Assembly: GCA_035511075.1 (NCBI GenBank)
Contig: DATKFW010000052.1
Location: 1 to 64,000 of the forward strand
Length of the DNA: 64,000 nucleotides
From: DATAUD01 sp035511075
GTDB lineage: Bacteria; Verrucomicrobiota; Verrucomicrobiia; Limisphaerales; Palsa-1400
Direction: 5' to 3'
Shown: positions 27,735-37,412 of the stretch, one piece after another
Layout of the letters: every line of letters begins with the position of its first letter
Numbering within the stretch: the stretch's first letter is position 1
Position numbers and translations under genes: made by a program
The notes under the pieces: generated by a model
Told to the model about the DNA's origin: nothing
Databases searched by the model: none
What the model saw: only the letters and a program-made list of their open reading frames with translations

Positions 27735-28427
27735 TTACCAGCCGCCGATCGGGTGACCCGAGAGCGAACCCGTGCCGGCAACTACAAAGCCGTTGAATTG
27801 GTGTGTTCCTTTCGTGTTCGTGTAGACGAAATTCAACTGTGCGTGGATGGAAATCGAGGCAACGGGTGAGGCGTGGGCGTCACCCACGTTGAAAAGATGC
27901 TCGCCTAACGCTGAACCCGCGGCTTCAAATGGCGAGGCGAGAAACCCGTCCAGCGCCGGGGTGCCATTTGTGGTGGCATTGATCACCCCGGTTGCGATGC
28001 CGATGCCGGAGTTTACGACATTCTCGTAGGCGTTCTGCCATTGAAGAGTTTGCAACGTGGCGACGACCACGCGGACACCGGCCTGCCCATTTTGCGTCGT
28101 GTCGTAAATAATGAGCTGCTGCGATAGGGGCGCGCTGTTGGTAGCTTGAAACGATACTTCCGCCGCCAGGACCTCCGTTTTCGCGTTGACCTTCGTGGTG
28201 AGCGGACGCCCAAAAACGAGATTGACGATATCGGCGTCATTGAGGATCATTCGCGTGATTGTATCATAATTTGCGCCCGTGCCGTGGACGACCATTTCCG
28301 CCGGAAGAGAAAGCTGGACTCTGAATATACCGGTGCTATGGAACTGCGCCATCGCAACAGGCGCTGCGGCGCAGAGCAAAGCACCGACGATAAATTGAAT
28401 TTTAAAGAGACGAAGAAACGTTTGCAT
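27735..28427 (-). CDS. Secreted hypothetical protein
   Basis: 230 residues from the ATG at 28427 (MQTFLRLFKIQFIVGALLCA), with a signal peptide cleaved near VAMA-QF. An upstream in-frame start at 28466 adds 13 residues before it. The mature part is beta-rich with no recognised domain: ITRMILNDADIVNLVFGRPL, several N-x-T stretches, and a C-terminal HQFNGFVVAGTGSLSGHPIG. It has no Cys. Probably periplasmic or surface-exposed. Confidence 0.65.
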   Translation of the reverse strand: MQTFLRLFKIQFIVGALLCAAAPVAMAQFHSTGIFRVQLSLPAEMVVHGTGANYDTITRMILNDADIVNLVFGRPLTTKVNAKTEVLAAEVSFQATNSAPLSQQLIIYDTTQNGQAGVRVVVATLQTLQWQNAYENVVNSGIGIATGVINATTNGTPALDGFLASPFEAAGSALGEHLFNVGDAHASPVASISIHAQLNFVYTNTKGTHQFNGFVVAGTGSLSGHPIGGW

Positions 28428-28544
28428 AAGCGGGAGTAGAGTAGCATCCGCAGGAAATTGCGGCAAGGAGAAAACGGGGAATCATCGGCGTTCGCCGGCT
28501 CCTCACTGAAAATCGGACCTCCGGCTTTTCCGTCCGATCGAACG

Positions 28545-28793
28545 TCAAGGCAAGCTGTCCGGCCAGGGTGAAACCGGCGGAGTCTGGCCGGAAGAGGGCC
28601 GAAAGAATCCGTGTGCTTCCGCGTAGATCAGACACGCGGTCACCGCCACCAAGATTGCGACGACCACCGCAATGGCGACAACTACGTGCCTTTGCCATTT
28701 GTCTTCGGCTCCAAATTCTTTGCCCGCTCCACCGTCATCATGTAGGTCCTGAGTTGTCACGTTGCTGCTTAAACATCGCCCCGCGAGAATCAT
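28545..28793 (-). CDS. Small single-pass membrane protein (hypothetical)
   Basis: 82 residues from the ATG at 28793. A polar N-terminus with DDGGAGKEFGAEDKW is followed by a strong membrane helix (VVVAIAVVVAILVAVTACLI, about 39-59) and a Pro/Ser tail. No family was recognised. It is upstream of the secreted-protein gene on the same strand (about 120 bp apart) and may share its transcript. The helix argues for a real protein; nothing else does. Confidence 0.45.
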   Translation of the reverse strand: MILAGRCLSSNVTTQDLHDDGGAGKEFGAEDKWQRHVVVAIAVVVAILVAVTACLIYAEAHGFFRPSSGQTPPVSPWPDSLP

Positions 28794-28869
28794 TTGCAAG
28801 GCTCTCCCTGTAGAACCTGTTGAATTTCAACAGCGTTCCTTGGCAGTCGAAATTTCTTTTAAAAATCAT

Positions 28870-28918
28870 TTGACAAATTCTCCGAAAAGCCGAAACTACG
28901 ATCACATTAGTCGTATTT
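28870..28918 (+). promoter_or_regulatory. Promoter with inverted-repeat operator before the DUF2292 gene
   Basis: A perfect -35 box TTGACA at 28870-28875 is followed by a weak -10 region near 28893. An imperfect dyad AACTACGA (28894-28901) - N9 - TCGTATTT (28911-28918) ends at the GTG start of the gene. The dyad covers the expected transcription start, a typical repressor position. The regulator is unknown. Confidence 0.45.
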
Positions 28919-29116
28919 GTGAGCTCCAACGAAGTAAATTCAAAGACAGAGAGCGTGACAGCGGCGAACTGGGTCGACCTGGTACAGCGGCGCATCAAGA
29001 GCCTTCGGTACGGCGTTGTGCAAATAGTTGTGCATGACTCACAAGTAACGCAAATAGAGACGACTGAGAGGGTGCGATTGGACAGACCATCGCCCGGGCA
29101 CCAGAGCGGAAAATAA
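28919..29116 (+). CDS. DUF2292 / YezD family small protein
   Basis: 65 residues from a GTG start (MSSNEVNSKTESV). The core WVDLVQRRIKSLRYGVVQIV, then VHDSQVTQIETTERVRL, is the full DUF2292 (YezD) pattern: helix, RYG-x-V-x-I-V strand, and V-x-QIE-x-TE-x-(V/I)RL. Members are 50-70 residues long and in several bacteria lie near sulfur or cysteine assimilation genes; their biochemical role is not established. No such neighbour is visible here. No good ribosome site is present, so a leaderless message is possible. Confidence 0.8.
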   Translation: MSSNEVNSKTESVTAANWVDLVQRRIKSLRYGVVQIVVHDSQVTQIETTERVRLDRPSPGHQSGK

Positions 29117-29426
29117 TTTAGAAAAGGCTAAAATGCGGAAAGCCGACCGGACCACGGGAAGTTCAGACCCGTTCAGCATTATAGAAGAATGCGGAACTAT
29201 TCAAACAGGCGGTCCGCGGCGAAATCGTTGCCAAATAAACGACTTAAACAGTCGTTTATATCGAGTTTTCTGCCGGCCCTAAGCAGGGCGTCAACAACCA
29301 TCAAATCCACCTGGAGAGGGGGCGACCAGATTTCCGGAGGCGCTTCATGTTACATCCACGCCGAGTGCGGAGTTTCACACAAGTTATCTATAAGAATTGT
29401 TAACTTCACAAGATGCTGCCTGGCAA
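29117..29426. other. Convergent intergenic region
   Basis: 310 bases between the DUF2292 gene and the end of the large minus-strand RHS gene. Apart from the inverted repeat at 29235-29259 I see nothing; an 83-residue plus-strand frame has no protein character. Confidence 0.5.
29235..29259. terminator. Perfect inverted repeat, possible bidirectional terminator
   Basis: ATAAACGACT (29235-29244), a 5-base loop, then AGTCGTTTAT (29250-29259). The 10-bp stem is AT-rich at its base, and GTTTTC follows on the plus strand. Its position between two convergent genes suits a bidirectional terminator, although the U-tract is weak. Confidence 0.4.
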
Positions 29427-32400
29427 TTACTGGCCGATGAGGCCGGTATCAAAGATTTCCCACACGCCGTTGTTTTTTTCGAAGGTTTTTCCGATGGAGT
29501 AAAATCCTCTTGACTGTTGCACCCACAATGTCCTGGTTGGCGCCATAACGGCCACGCCGGTCAGCTTGTGCAACCGCCAGGCCGCCGCAGCGCTGCCAGC
29601 GCCCGCATTGCACGACCACAATCGGATGTTTTCGCCCTTCCAACCTGCTTTGATCATCGCGCGCAAGAGCTGGGGTGAGCTCACGTTGACCCATCCGTCA
29701 CCGTACTTGATGGAGAAGCCCCGGCCGCGGCTACGGCCGTGAATTCCGACGTTAAACCACCCTTCGGCCGGCGGCATGGTCTTTGCCACATAGCGGGTCA
29801 ACCTTGGCTCGGTAAATATGGACATGCCGCCTTCGACGGGTTCAACCAGGCTCTCAGCCAGGTCTCCGGCATCGACTGCAGATGTTTCCTCGCCGACGGC
29901 CAAGGCTGAGGCCTCAACGCTTTCCTCCTCCGCAGCCAGGGCGCTCAGATTGCCGGGTGGAGTTTCATGGGCAGGGGTGCAAGCGAGGGCGCCGCCAAGC
30001 AAGGCCAGCGCGCCGCCGGAGGCCGTTTCGCTTGCCTCTTCGAGGTGCTGGGCGTCTGTGGCGTTGTACATGTTATACACACCGACCCCCATCTCCACGC
30101 CGCCGATGGCCACCTCGGAAACGCCACCGGTGTATGTCGCCAGGGCACCACGGCCCAATGTTTTGACGTATATGCCGCCTACCTGTTTGAGTCCCGCTGC
30201 GCCCGCCGTAAACCCGCTCTCGCCTTTGGCCATGCCGGACTGAATGCGCCCTCCCAGAAGGCTGGTCAATTCGGTCACGCCGCTTTCATCTCCGCCAAAC
30301 ACCGCGTCACCGCCCAAGTGCGTAACGTCGGTCAACTCGCGCAGGGGTTCCGACAACAGTGTGGCTGCGCCGTTTACTGTTTTTGTCATCCTTCGATCCA
30401 CTGTGTCCGTGTCCAGCTCAAGGGAGCCATTGCTGATCAAACCAAGCAAGCCATTGGCGAACTTGTAGCCGACCCATTCATCCTTTTCCTTGACCCGCTC
30501 GTCCGCAAGGCCACACGGATCGCTCCCGTTGACGCCGTCGTTCCGCGCGTACATATAAGGATTGGTGTCCGCCGCCAAACCGAGCGGGTCGCCGGCTTGA
30601 AAACGGCCAACGGCCGGGTCGTACATTCGCGCTCGATTATAGCAAAGGCCGGTCACCGAATCCTGGCGAGCGCCGGCGAAACCGTAAGGGTTGCCTGATG
30701 ATTGAACAGAGGGAACGACATCCTGCCCCCAGGCGCTATAAACCCGGTTGTCCAGCACGTTTCCGTTCTGGTCGGTCACCTGGGCTACGTTTCCGGGACC
30801 TTGGACCAAAGACCACCGAAATTGGGGCTGTCCATTCGTATATTCAAAGAATCCAATATGGTTGTCCAACCCGGGAGCATTGAAATGCCGTAGCAGGGGC
30901 ACAACAGTGCCGCCGCTGACACTGAACTCGAAATAAGCGTCGGCGCCATCGTTGGCGAAATAGCGAGTCTGCCCCGCTAGATTGTCTGTCTCCGAACCGC
31001 GCAGCCCCTCAGGAGTAATGGTCCAGGTCTTGTCGACTCCCGGTCCGACCAGTCCGGTCAAGTGTCCGCGCACGTCGTAGGTGTAAGTGAAACTCCCATC
31101 CGAAATCAAGCGTCCATCAGGGTCATAGCTCCGGCTGATCATCTGGCTGTCTATGGTGTAAAGCGCCACTTCGTTGATGAACACGTCCGGAAGTTGAACC
31201 ACGGTCAACGGGTTGACCGCTGTGCCGCCCGCCGGGACCAACACACGCACCGCGGCGGCCAGTTGCGGCGAGACGAAAGTCACCCGCACAGCATGCTGGC
31301 GCGTGCCGGCCGAATTGGTCGAAACGCGATAGCCATTCTGTATCTGCCAAAGCGGCACCACCTCGAAATTTCCTCCGGCCGATTGGGCCACCTCCATTTG
31401 AAACTCGCCCACGCCTCCACGCGCCGTCGGCACCGAAACTTCGACCGCCGAAATCGGCAATTCGCCGGTGTTGGTCAAATCCAATTCGATCCAATGCGCA
31501 ACCGAGTTGCTGGCACTGTCCCAGCCTGAACCCGGAGCCTGGCTGTCGGGCCCCTGAAGGCAATTGGCCAGGCTGGGATCATAGGAGCCTGCCCGGTTGG
31601 TCGAGTCCGCGCTGGCATGGATGAAGTTGGTTGGCACGCGAACGAGCGATACTGCGGCCTCCTGGGTGAGCTGGTAGATGCTGTTATAAGTGTAAGTGGA
31701 GATATTGCCGTTGAGGTTGCGCCATTGGCGGTTACCCGCCGGGTCATAGCCGATCTGGTCCTGGTAGATTTGTGCTCCGTCGGACAATTGGCTCCACGTT
31801 TCCGAGATCAAATAGCCTCGCGGATCGTACCCCAGCGCGCCGCTAAGTCCCCTGGAATAATCCATGATGTTGGTCAGCATGTCCCGCGCGTCGTAATTAT
31901 AACTCATTGCAAGCAGTGGCGTGAAGGAAATGCCGAGGTCGGAGTAAGCCAACTGTGCCAAGCGCCCCTTGGCGTCCCGGCCCAGGGAAGCGCTGGCGAC
32001 GGAGTTGCCCCCGCTCGCCAGGGTCCATCCAATGGTGCGTCCAACGTTATCGGACTCAACGCTGACCTGCTGTACCTGCTGGGAACCGCCTGCCGGGGGC
32101 GTAATCGAGGTGTTGGTTACGTTATCGAAATCATCCCAATTGTACTGGACGGTGAAACCCTGGCTGTCCTGCTCTGACAGCAAATCGCCGTAGGCGCCAA
32201 ATTGATAATCCAGTTCGTTGGTGACCCCCGGTACGTTGAAGACCGTGCGCCTGGCCAGCGTACGGCCCATATTGTCGTGCGTATAGTCAATCTCGTAATC
32301 GGCGTCTTGAATGGATGCAAGATCGCCGCGCCAGTCGTAAGCGAGCACTTCATTACGGGAGACTGTTCCATTGCTATAGTACTCGGTGGTGTTAGTTACG

Positions 32401-35400
32401 CGGCCCAGTTGATCTCGCATGTAGGTGATATGGGACCCGGAGGGGTAGGTCTGGTTCGTCAGTTCGCCGAAGGCATTGTATTGGAAAGACGTCGTGTGCC
32501 CGCCCGCATCGGTCTGGCTGGTCAGGCGACCGGAGAGATCATACTCGAATGTCGTGCCTGTTCCATTATTCCCCGGAGTGACAATCTGAGTGGGATTTCC
32601 CAGGTCGTCGTGGGCCGTGCGGGTCGAGTCAAGCGCCGAGCCGCCCGCGATCGTCGTGGCGGCTGCCGGGTCACCGGCGGCGGACCAGCCGTTTGTGCCG
32701 ATTGTTCCCACTGGATCCGTTGTCGATTGCGCCCGCCCAAGGCTGTCTCGATCAATCTCGCTGGAGTCCCCGAAGACGTCCGAAAATCCATTGACCAGAT
32801 TGAAGTTGTCGCGACTCACCGTCAGTGCGGTGGTGTCGGCCTTGATGCCGGAACCAAATTGTGGGATGGCCAGGTTGGGCACGGAAATCTGTTTTAGTAA
32901 CCCGCCCGCATCCATACTAAAGCTCACCCGCTGGTTGCCCTTGGCGTCGTAGACACCGCTGATCGTGCTGAAAGGACTATAAGTCAGAGTGGCGACAGTC
33001 GGTCCGGCACGGGTCGGTTGGCTTTGAATGTTTGCGGGTCCCGGACTGCTGGACCATCCATTGAGCAGGTAAAGGCCATAGTCGTTTGTCGTTCTGCCCG
33101 CATAATCATTGGCATAGTACCGCGCCGCACCTTGTCCTCCGCCCATGTCCATGACACTTCCCAGGCAGTCGTCAAAATATCCAAAGTACTCGGTCTTGGC
33201 CATCGAGTTGCCTGCGAACGCGTAAGTCTGGTTGGTTATGTTGCCATCCTGGTCGTAGTTAAAGTATTGCTCGGGCCGGCCAGAGACGCCTCCCTGAACA
33301 ACATTCGGAAGCTGCATATCCAGGACGCGCCGGAGGGGATCGCGTTTAACGACCGTCCAGGTTCGGGTCTCGGCTCCGTCGATCCGGTACATATCCGTGA
33401 TCTGGTCGTTCGAGTCGTCATAGGTGTACTCGGTGACTTCGCCCATTGGCCCGACGGATTCGGTCATTCGGCAACGGTTGTCGTACTGTCGGGTTTCCGA
33501 ACCGAGATTGGGATACACAATGTTGGTGACGTTGTTATCATCGTCGTAGGCGTAACTGGTAGTTGCCGGGGCCCCGGTTGGGTCATTCCCAGGCTGGATG
33601 ACCTGCACCAGCCGCCGCTGGTTGTCATAGATGTAAGTGATGGTCAGGTTGGGGCCCGCGGGGTTCCGGGAACTTTGCTGGACGAGCAGGTCTCCCTGAT
33701 AAGAGAAATCGGTTTCCGGCGCAACGGTGCTCTCGGACGGGTTCGTTGGGCCAATGATTGTGGTCAGCCGTCCCGCCGTATCATATACATATTTGGTCAC
33801 GTTCTGGTTCGGATCCGTGACAGAGGTTCGCCGCCCCAGGCCATCGTAATCAAATACCCAGGTGTAGGGATTGGGGCCGCCGGTCGTTATTGGATGCGAG
33901 AGGTTGTAAAGAGGAATGATCTCGTAAGGGAGTTGCAGCTTTCCGGGCGTGGTGAAATAAACCATTTGCGTCACATTCGAGTCCAGATCGGTAATGGACT
34001 GGACACGAAATGAACTGTCGTAGTTGTACTGGATGCTTCGCGCGCCTGGGGTTGCCGAGTCCTGCCCCGGTGGGAATACAGCCTGGAGGCGTTCGTGGGG
34101 GGACTGCGCGTCATAATAGCTGAATTGCGTGACGAATCCTCTCCATCCGGTCTCGCTGGCGGGAGAGCGATCCGTTGTCAGGCCGTTGAATTGCCACTGG
34201 TAAGTTGTTCCGTCTTCACGCGTTATGGTCACTGGATATTGGTTGTCGTAACTCTGGCTCACAACATTGCCCGCGGCGTTGCTCGAAAGATCGACAAACT
34301 GCCAGGTGTTTTGCGCGAGCTGGCTTCCGAGGTAGCGCAGGTCACTCGGGCTTCCCTCCACCTGGTCGGACTCGATCACGAAGGCCTGGACCAGGGACCC
34401 GTTGAACGACGGATCCGAGAAGAAAGATACTGTGTCTGTGTCAAAATAACTTGTGTTCCTTCCGGAAGGGTCGGTGATGGTAATACGGTCGGGCGCCACC
34501 GAAGCGGGATTGTAACCGTAGTGATACGAGACGGTGCGCGCGGAGGTGGATGGTGTTTCCTTCCAATGGGTACCGACGAGCGTGCCCCAGAAGAAGTTCG
34601 TCGGGTTGGCGCTCCCCGACGGTGGCGTTGCGTAATCAGCCTGAATCACAAAGCCATGAGGCAACATCCGCTCCGTCAAAACATAAGTCGTGGCGTCATA
34701 CGCAAACTCCCAGCCATAGCCGGTGTTTTGCTCGCGCAAGCCGACAAGCGCGTTTCCGGAGTATGTGGGCACCCACTGGCCGCCCGCAGGATCATCTATC
34801 TGGACGATCTTTCCCGTAAAGCTTGGCGAATCGTATGTGAACTGCGCGCTTCGACCGGAACTGTCCGTCACGGTCTGAACTGAACCCGAATAGGAGATCG
34901 TGATCGGGGTTGCGCCCCCTTGCATAAGGATGTTCGTGATCAGGCCTTGCAGGTTGAAGTCGATTTCTTGAAACCCATCCTGGGTCGGACTAGCCTCCGT
35001 GATGGCGTATCCTGTTTGATTGGTCGTAATTGTCGGCGCGCTGAAGCATGCCCATTCCGGGGCAGGGCGGTGTATCCAGCAGTAGCTACTGGGTCCTGTC
35101 AGGAGATTGGGGGTCACCCGGCCATCCGGAGAGACCAAATACAACTCGTAAATGTTGCTTGTGGCTATTCCATTTGACCACGCCAATTGGTAACGAGGAA
35201 TGATGCGCATGCCATAGGGGTAACTCCATCCGGGCCCAAAGGGCATGGAGGTATAGTTGCTCGGTTGAGCCTGTTGCATCGCGCCATAATCATAAAACCC
35301 CTTCCAGGAGGAGTAAGATAAGCCGCATTGGAGATTGAGACCCTCGCCGTGGCCCATGAACAGAGGCGCGTCGAAGCTGTAATCTCCGGAAACAAGGTCG

Positions 35401-37295
35401 ACCATGCCGTGGCCGTCATCAATGGTGCGCTGGAAGGGAGCCAGGGCCAGCGGATCGGGATCCATCGGCATTCCCAGCCCGGCCTCAACCGTCGTTCCAT
35501 TGACCGTCATTTGAATTTTTGGCGCCGGCTCGATAATTCCAGTCGGATTCCCCACCACATCATCCAACAAACTCAAATCCAGGGCGACTCCCAGTACCTT
35601 CGGCACCCCAAGTGGCACGTTGGTGACGGTGTAATCCGGCGGAAACTGCTCCGGGACAGTCAACGCCGGCCAGCTCGCCGTCAAAGTGATTTGGTTGGAA
35701 GTGCATGCCGCGACGGCGGTGAATCCGGAGCCGTTGGTTGTCGGATTCGATATGTAATATGCGGTTTGCGTCATGTCCCAATTCACCTGCGTGAAATAAA
35801 AATTATAATTGGTATCAAGTGCTCCGGGTGCGGCGTTCGGAAAGGCCGCAAATGCCTGGAACCAATTGAACAGAGAATCCGGAGTCAATGGAGGATTGAA
35901 AATGAAACCGGGCGGCAGCGTGACTGTGACATTAATGCTATTGCCAAACCCCGAATCATTTTCCACTAACAGACCGTAATTGCCCAGCAAGCTGGCTCCG
36001 CTTTGATAAGTGGCGGCGACGGCGAAGGAGGCCTGGTAGAGTTGGAACAAGTCCGGCCCCAGTATCTCATACGAATCGGAGTCCGTTTGACTGAACTCGT
36101 CAAGAGTGCCGCTGATGTATCTGGCGCGCACTGTTCCGTTCGTGTATTGGATGGGAGTCACCGGTGTCAGCGATGTTGCTTCGACGCTGGAAGATGTGTT
36201 CCCGCTCGGGTCCACGCTGCCGCCTGTCAGGCCCAAACCGCCGCCAAATCCCACGCCGAACGCCACCGCGCAAACTTCCTCGGAAAACGGGCTTTGATTT
36301 CCCAAATTGTCAACGGATTGGATTTTGTAACAAAATGTCACTCCCGGCGGCAGGTTTGTGTCGTTAAAGAGGGTTGATGGCGCCGGGACAACGCCAATCA
36401 GCACCTCGTCTGTGTCGCTCACGCTATTCGTGCGCCGGTTAATCCGGGTGAAAGTCAGATCCGATTCTCCCGAAGGGAGCCATGTAATTTGATTGGTGTT
36501 GATCGCAAGCGCCAGCACTTGCAGCCCCTGTGGCTGGTGCACGGTGGTGTCCCGGTCTATAATCAGGTTCTCAACGGTCTGCGCCCCGCTGGCGTTCGTC
36601 GCAGTGATGACAATGAGATTGTCCCCCTCCTGGCTCAGAGGGACTGCGTTGGCGGCCCAGTTTGTGCCGGTTTGGCCTGCAAGCGCTCCTTGGACCATCA
36701 CGACTGCCGCAGGGCCATTTACGGTCCCGGCCAGATTTACCGCAGTCGTATTGGTTCGAAACACGTTGGTGAAATTCGTTACCGGCTGCGTGATCGTAAG
36801 CTCCGGAAACGCAAAGAGCGGAGCGGCGACGTTGGTGTTTGGGGAAAACGAGAGTTCGTAGAAGCGGATCGGCGTGTCCCTTGGCGCAACTGTGGTGAAG
36901 AACCCCCGGTATTCAAATGGCGGAAACAGAACAGTTTCCCAGTCCTGGTCACCGGAGAGATTAGTCGATGTTAGAAGCGACACCGCTCCAGCCGTTTTGG
37001 GCCAACTGATCGAGACCGCGGAATTCGTCAGCGGCGTAATCGTGAGGATTGGCGGCGGGGCGGCGGCAGGTTGCGCGATCGTTTCAGGCTCAAATCCGGA
37101 TAGAAACATCCACACCACGTAAGCGGCAAGAAGTGGAAATTGCCGCAGGCGGCTATCGGCTGGTCTCTGAGACCCTTGCAGGAAAGTCAGTCTAACATTT
37201 CCCATTTGGATTCTCGCCCACGACGGGCGCGGGCCGTTTTTCCGAGAATGTCCTCCCCCGCTGCTGCTTGTCAAGCCTTTTTTACACTTCGCCAT
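29427..37295 (-). CDS. Giant secreted RHS-repeat protein with C-terminal His-Gly/Ser-Cys domain
   Basis: 2622 residues from the ATG at 37295; another ATG at 37205 gives a more compact signal peptide (FPLLAAYVVWMFLSGF). Residues ~50-350 are FN3-like and similar beta modules (VTFCYKIQSVDNLGNQSPFS). Residues ~650-800 hold an N-terminal RHS barrel region (DLVSGDYSFDAPLFMGHGEG), followed by many YD repeats to ~2200 and the RHS core (LCYNRARMYDPAVGRFQAGD) ending NGSDPCG near 2260. The variable tail has a Gly/Ala-rich linker and ends in a ~110-residue domain: NVGIHGRSRG (His near 2519), IRLWSCNAGAG (Cys near 2561), VMAPTRTLWV, and GVWEIFDTG. Such tails are usually toxins or effectors released inside the RHS shell. 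No immunity gene is obvious downstream. Confidence 0.88.
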   Translation of the reverse strand: MAKCKKGLTSSSGGGHSRKNGPRPSWARIQMGNVRLTFLQGSQRPADSRLRQFPLLAAYVVWMFLSGFEPETIAQPAAAPPPILTITPLTNSAVSISWPKTAGAVSLLTSTNLSGDQDWETVLFPPFEYRGFFTTVAPRDTPIRFYELSFSPNTNVAAPLFAFPELTITQPVTNFTNVFRTNTTAVNLAGTVNGPAAVVMVQGALAGQTGTNWAANAVPLSQEGDNLIVITATNASGAQTVENLIIDRDTTVHQPQGLQVLALAINTNQITWLPSGESDLTFTRINRRTNSVSDTDEVLIGVVPAPSTLFNDTNLPPGVTFCYKIQSVDNLGNQSPFSEEVCAVAFGVGFGGGLGLTGGSVDPSGNTSSSVEATSLTPVTPIQYTNGTVRARYISGTLDEFSQTDSDSYEILGPDLFQLYQASFAVAATYQSGASLLGNYGLLVENDSGFGNSINVTVTLPPGFIFNPPLTPDSLFNWFQAFAAFPNAAPGALDTNYNFYFTQVNWDMTQTAYYISNPTTNGSGFTAVAACTSNQITLTASWPALTVPEQFPPDYTVTNVPLGVPKVLGVALDLSLLDDVVGNPTGIIEPAPKIQMTVNGTTVEAGLGMPMDPDPLALAPFQRTIDDGHGMVDLVSGDYSFDAPLFMGHGEGLNLQCGLSYSSWKGFYDYGAMQQAQPSNYTSMPFGPGWSYPYGMRIIPRYQLAWSNGIATSNIYELYLVSPDGRVTPNLLTGPSSYCWIHRPAPEWACFSAPTITTNQTGYAITEASPTQDGFQEIDFNLQGLITNILMQGGATPITISYSGSVQTVTDSSGRSAQFTYDSPSFTGKIVQIDDPAGGQWVPTYSGNALVGLREQNTGYGWEFAYDATTYVLTERMLPHGFVIQADYATPPSGSANPTNFFWGTLVGTHWKETPSTSARTVSYHYGYNPASVAPDRITITDPSGRNTSYFDTDTVSFFSDPSFNGSLVQAFVIESDQVEGSPSDLRYLGSQLAQNTWQFVDLSSNAAGNVVSQSYDNQYPVTITREDGTTYQWQFNGLTTDRSPASETGWRGFVTQFSYYDAQSPHERLQAVFPPGQDSATPGARSIQYNYDSSFRVQSITDLDSNVTQMVYFTTPGKLQLPYEIIPLYNLSHPITTGGPNPYTWVFDYDGLGRRTSVTDPNQNVTKYVYDTAGRLTTIIGPTNPSESTVAPETDFSYQGDLLVQQSSRNPAGPNLTITYIYDNQRRLVQVIQPGNDPTGAPATTSYAYDDDNNVTNIVYPNLGSETRQYDNRCRMTESVGPMGEVTEYTYDDSNDQITDMYRIDGAETRTWTVVKRDPLRRVLDMQLPNVVQGGVSGRPEQYFNYDQDGNITNQTYAFAGNSMAKTEYFGYFDDCLGSVMDMGGGQGAARYYANDYAGRTTNDYGLYLLNGWSSSPGPANIQSQPTRAGPTVATLTYSPFSTISGVYDAKGNQRVSFSMDAGGLLKQISVPNLAIPQFGSGIKADTTALTVSRDNFNLVNGFSDVFGDSSEIDRDSLGRAQSTTDPVGTIGTNGWSAAGDPAAATTIAGGSALDSTRTAHDDLGNPTQIVTPGNNGTGTTFEYDLSGRLTSQTDAGGHTTSFQYNAFGELTNQTYPSGSHITYMRDQLGRVTNTTEYYSNGTVSRNEVLAYDWRGDLASIQDADYEIDYTHDNMGRTLARRTVFNVPGVTNELDYQFGAYGDLLSEQDSQGFTVQYNWDDFDNVTNTSITPPAGGSQQVQQVSVESDNVGRTIGWTLASGGNSVASASLGRDAKGRLAQLAYSDLGISFTPLLAMSYNYDARDMLTNIMDYSRGLSGALGYDPRGYLISETWSQLSDGAQIYQDQIGYDPAGNRQWRNLNGNISTYTYNSIYQLTQEAAVSLVRVPTNFIHASADSTNRAGSYDPSLANCLQGPDSQAPGSGWDSASNSVAHWIELDLTNTGELPISAVEVSVPTARGGVGEFQMEVAQSAGGNFEVVPLWQIQNGYRVSTNSAGTRQHAVRVTFVSPQLAAAVRVLVPAGGTAVNPLTVVQLPDVFINEVALYTIDSQMISRSYDPDGRLISDGSFTYTYDVRGHLTGLVGPGVDKTWTITPEGLRGSETDNLAGQTRYFANDGADAYFEFSVSGGTVVPLLRHFNAPGLDNHIGFFEYTNGQPQFRWSLVQGPGNVAQVTDQNGNVLDNRVYSAWGQDVVPSVQSSGNPYGFAGARQDSVTGLCYNRARMYDPAVGRFQAGDPLGLAADTNPYMYARNDGVNGSDPCGLADERVKEKDEWVGYKFANGLLGLISNGSLELDTDTVDRRMTKTVNGAATLLSEPLRELTDVTHLGGDAVFGGDESGVTELTSLLGGRIQSGMAKGESGFTAGAAGLKQVGGIYVKTLGRGALATYTGGVSEVAIGGVEMGVGVYNMYNATDAQHLEEASETASGGALALLGGALACTPAHETPPGNLSALAAEEESVEASALAVGEETSAVDAGDLAESLVEPVEGGMSIFTEPRLTRYVAKTMPPAEGWFNVGIHGRSRGRGFSIKYGDGWVNVSSPQLLRAMIKAGWKGENIRLWSCNAGAGSAAAAWRLHKLTGVAVMAPTRTLWVQQSRGFYSIGKTFEKNNGVWEIFDTGLIGQ
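31000..34700 (-). repeat. YD-repeat coding region of the giant RHS gene
   Basis: Degenerate repeats encoding units such as YDGLGRRTSVTDPNQNVTKY and YDLSGRLTSQTDAGGHTTSF. They are less uniform at DNA level than those of the 11.5-17 kb RHS gene, suggesting an older expansion. The limits are approximate. Confidence 0.75.
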
Positions 37296-37412
37296 CAATT
37301 TTTCTCCGGCAAAGGGAACCGTTCCCGGCTCCGTGCCGTCGGCCAGTCACAAGGATTTGTCCACGTGCGACATGGAAGCGAAAGACATCGGCGAAATGGC
37401 CCGCTTTTGAAA

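Noticed and set aside
32202..34883. Long plus-strand frames (32202-32897, 33018-34013, 34095-34883)
   Set aside because: They lie antisense to the giant RHS gene and have no recognisable protein features.
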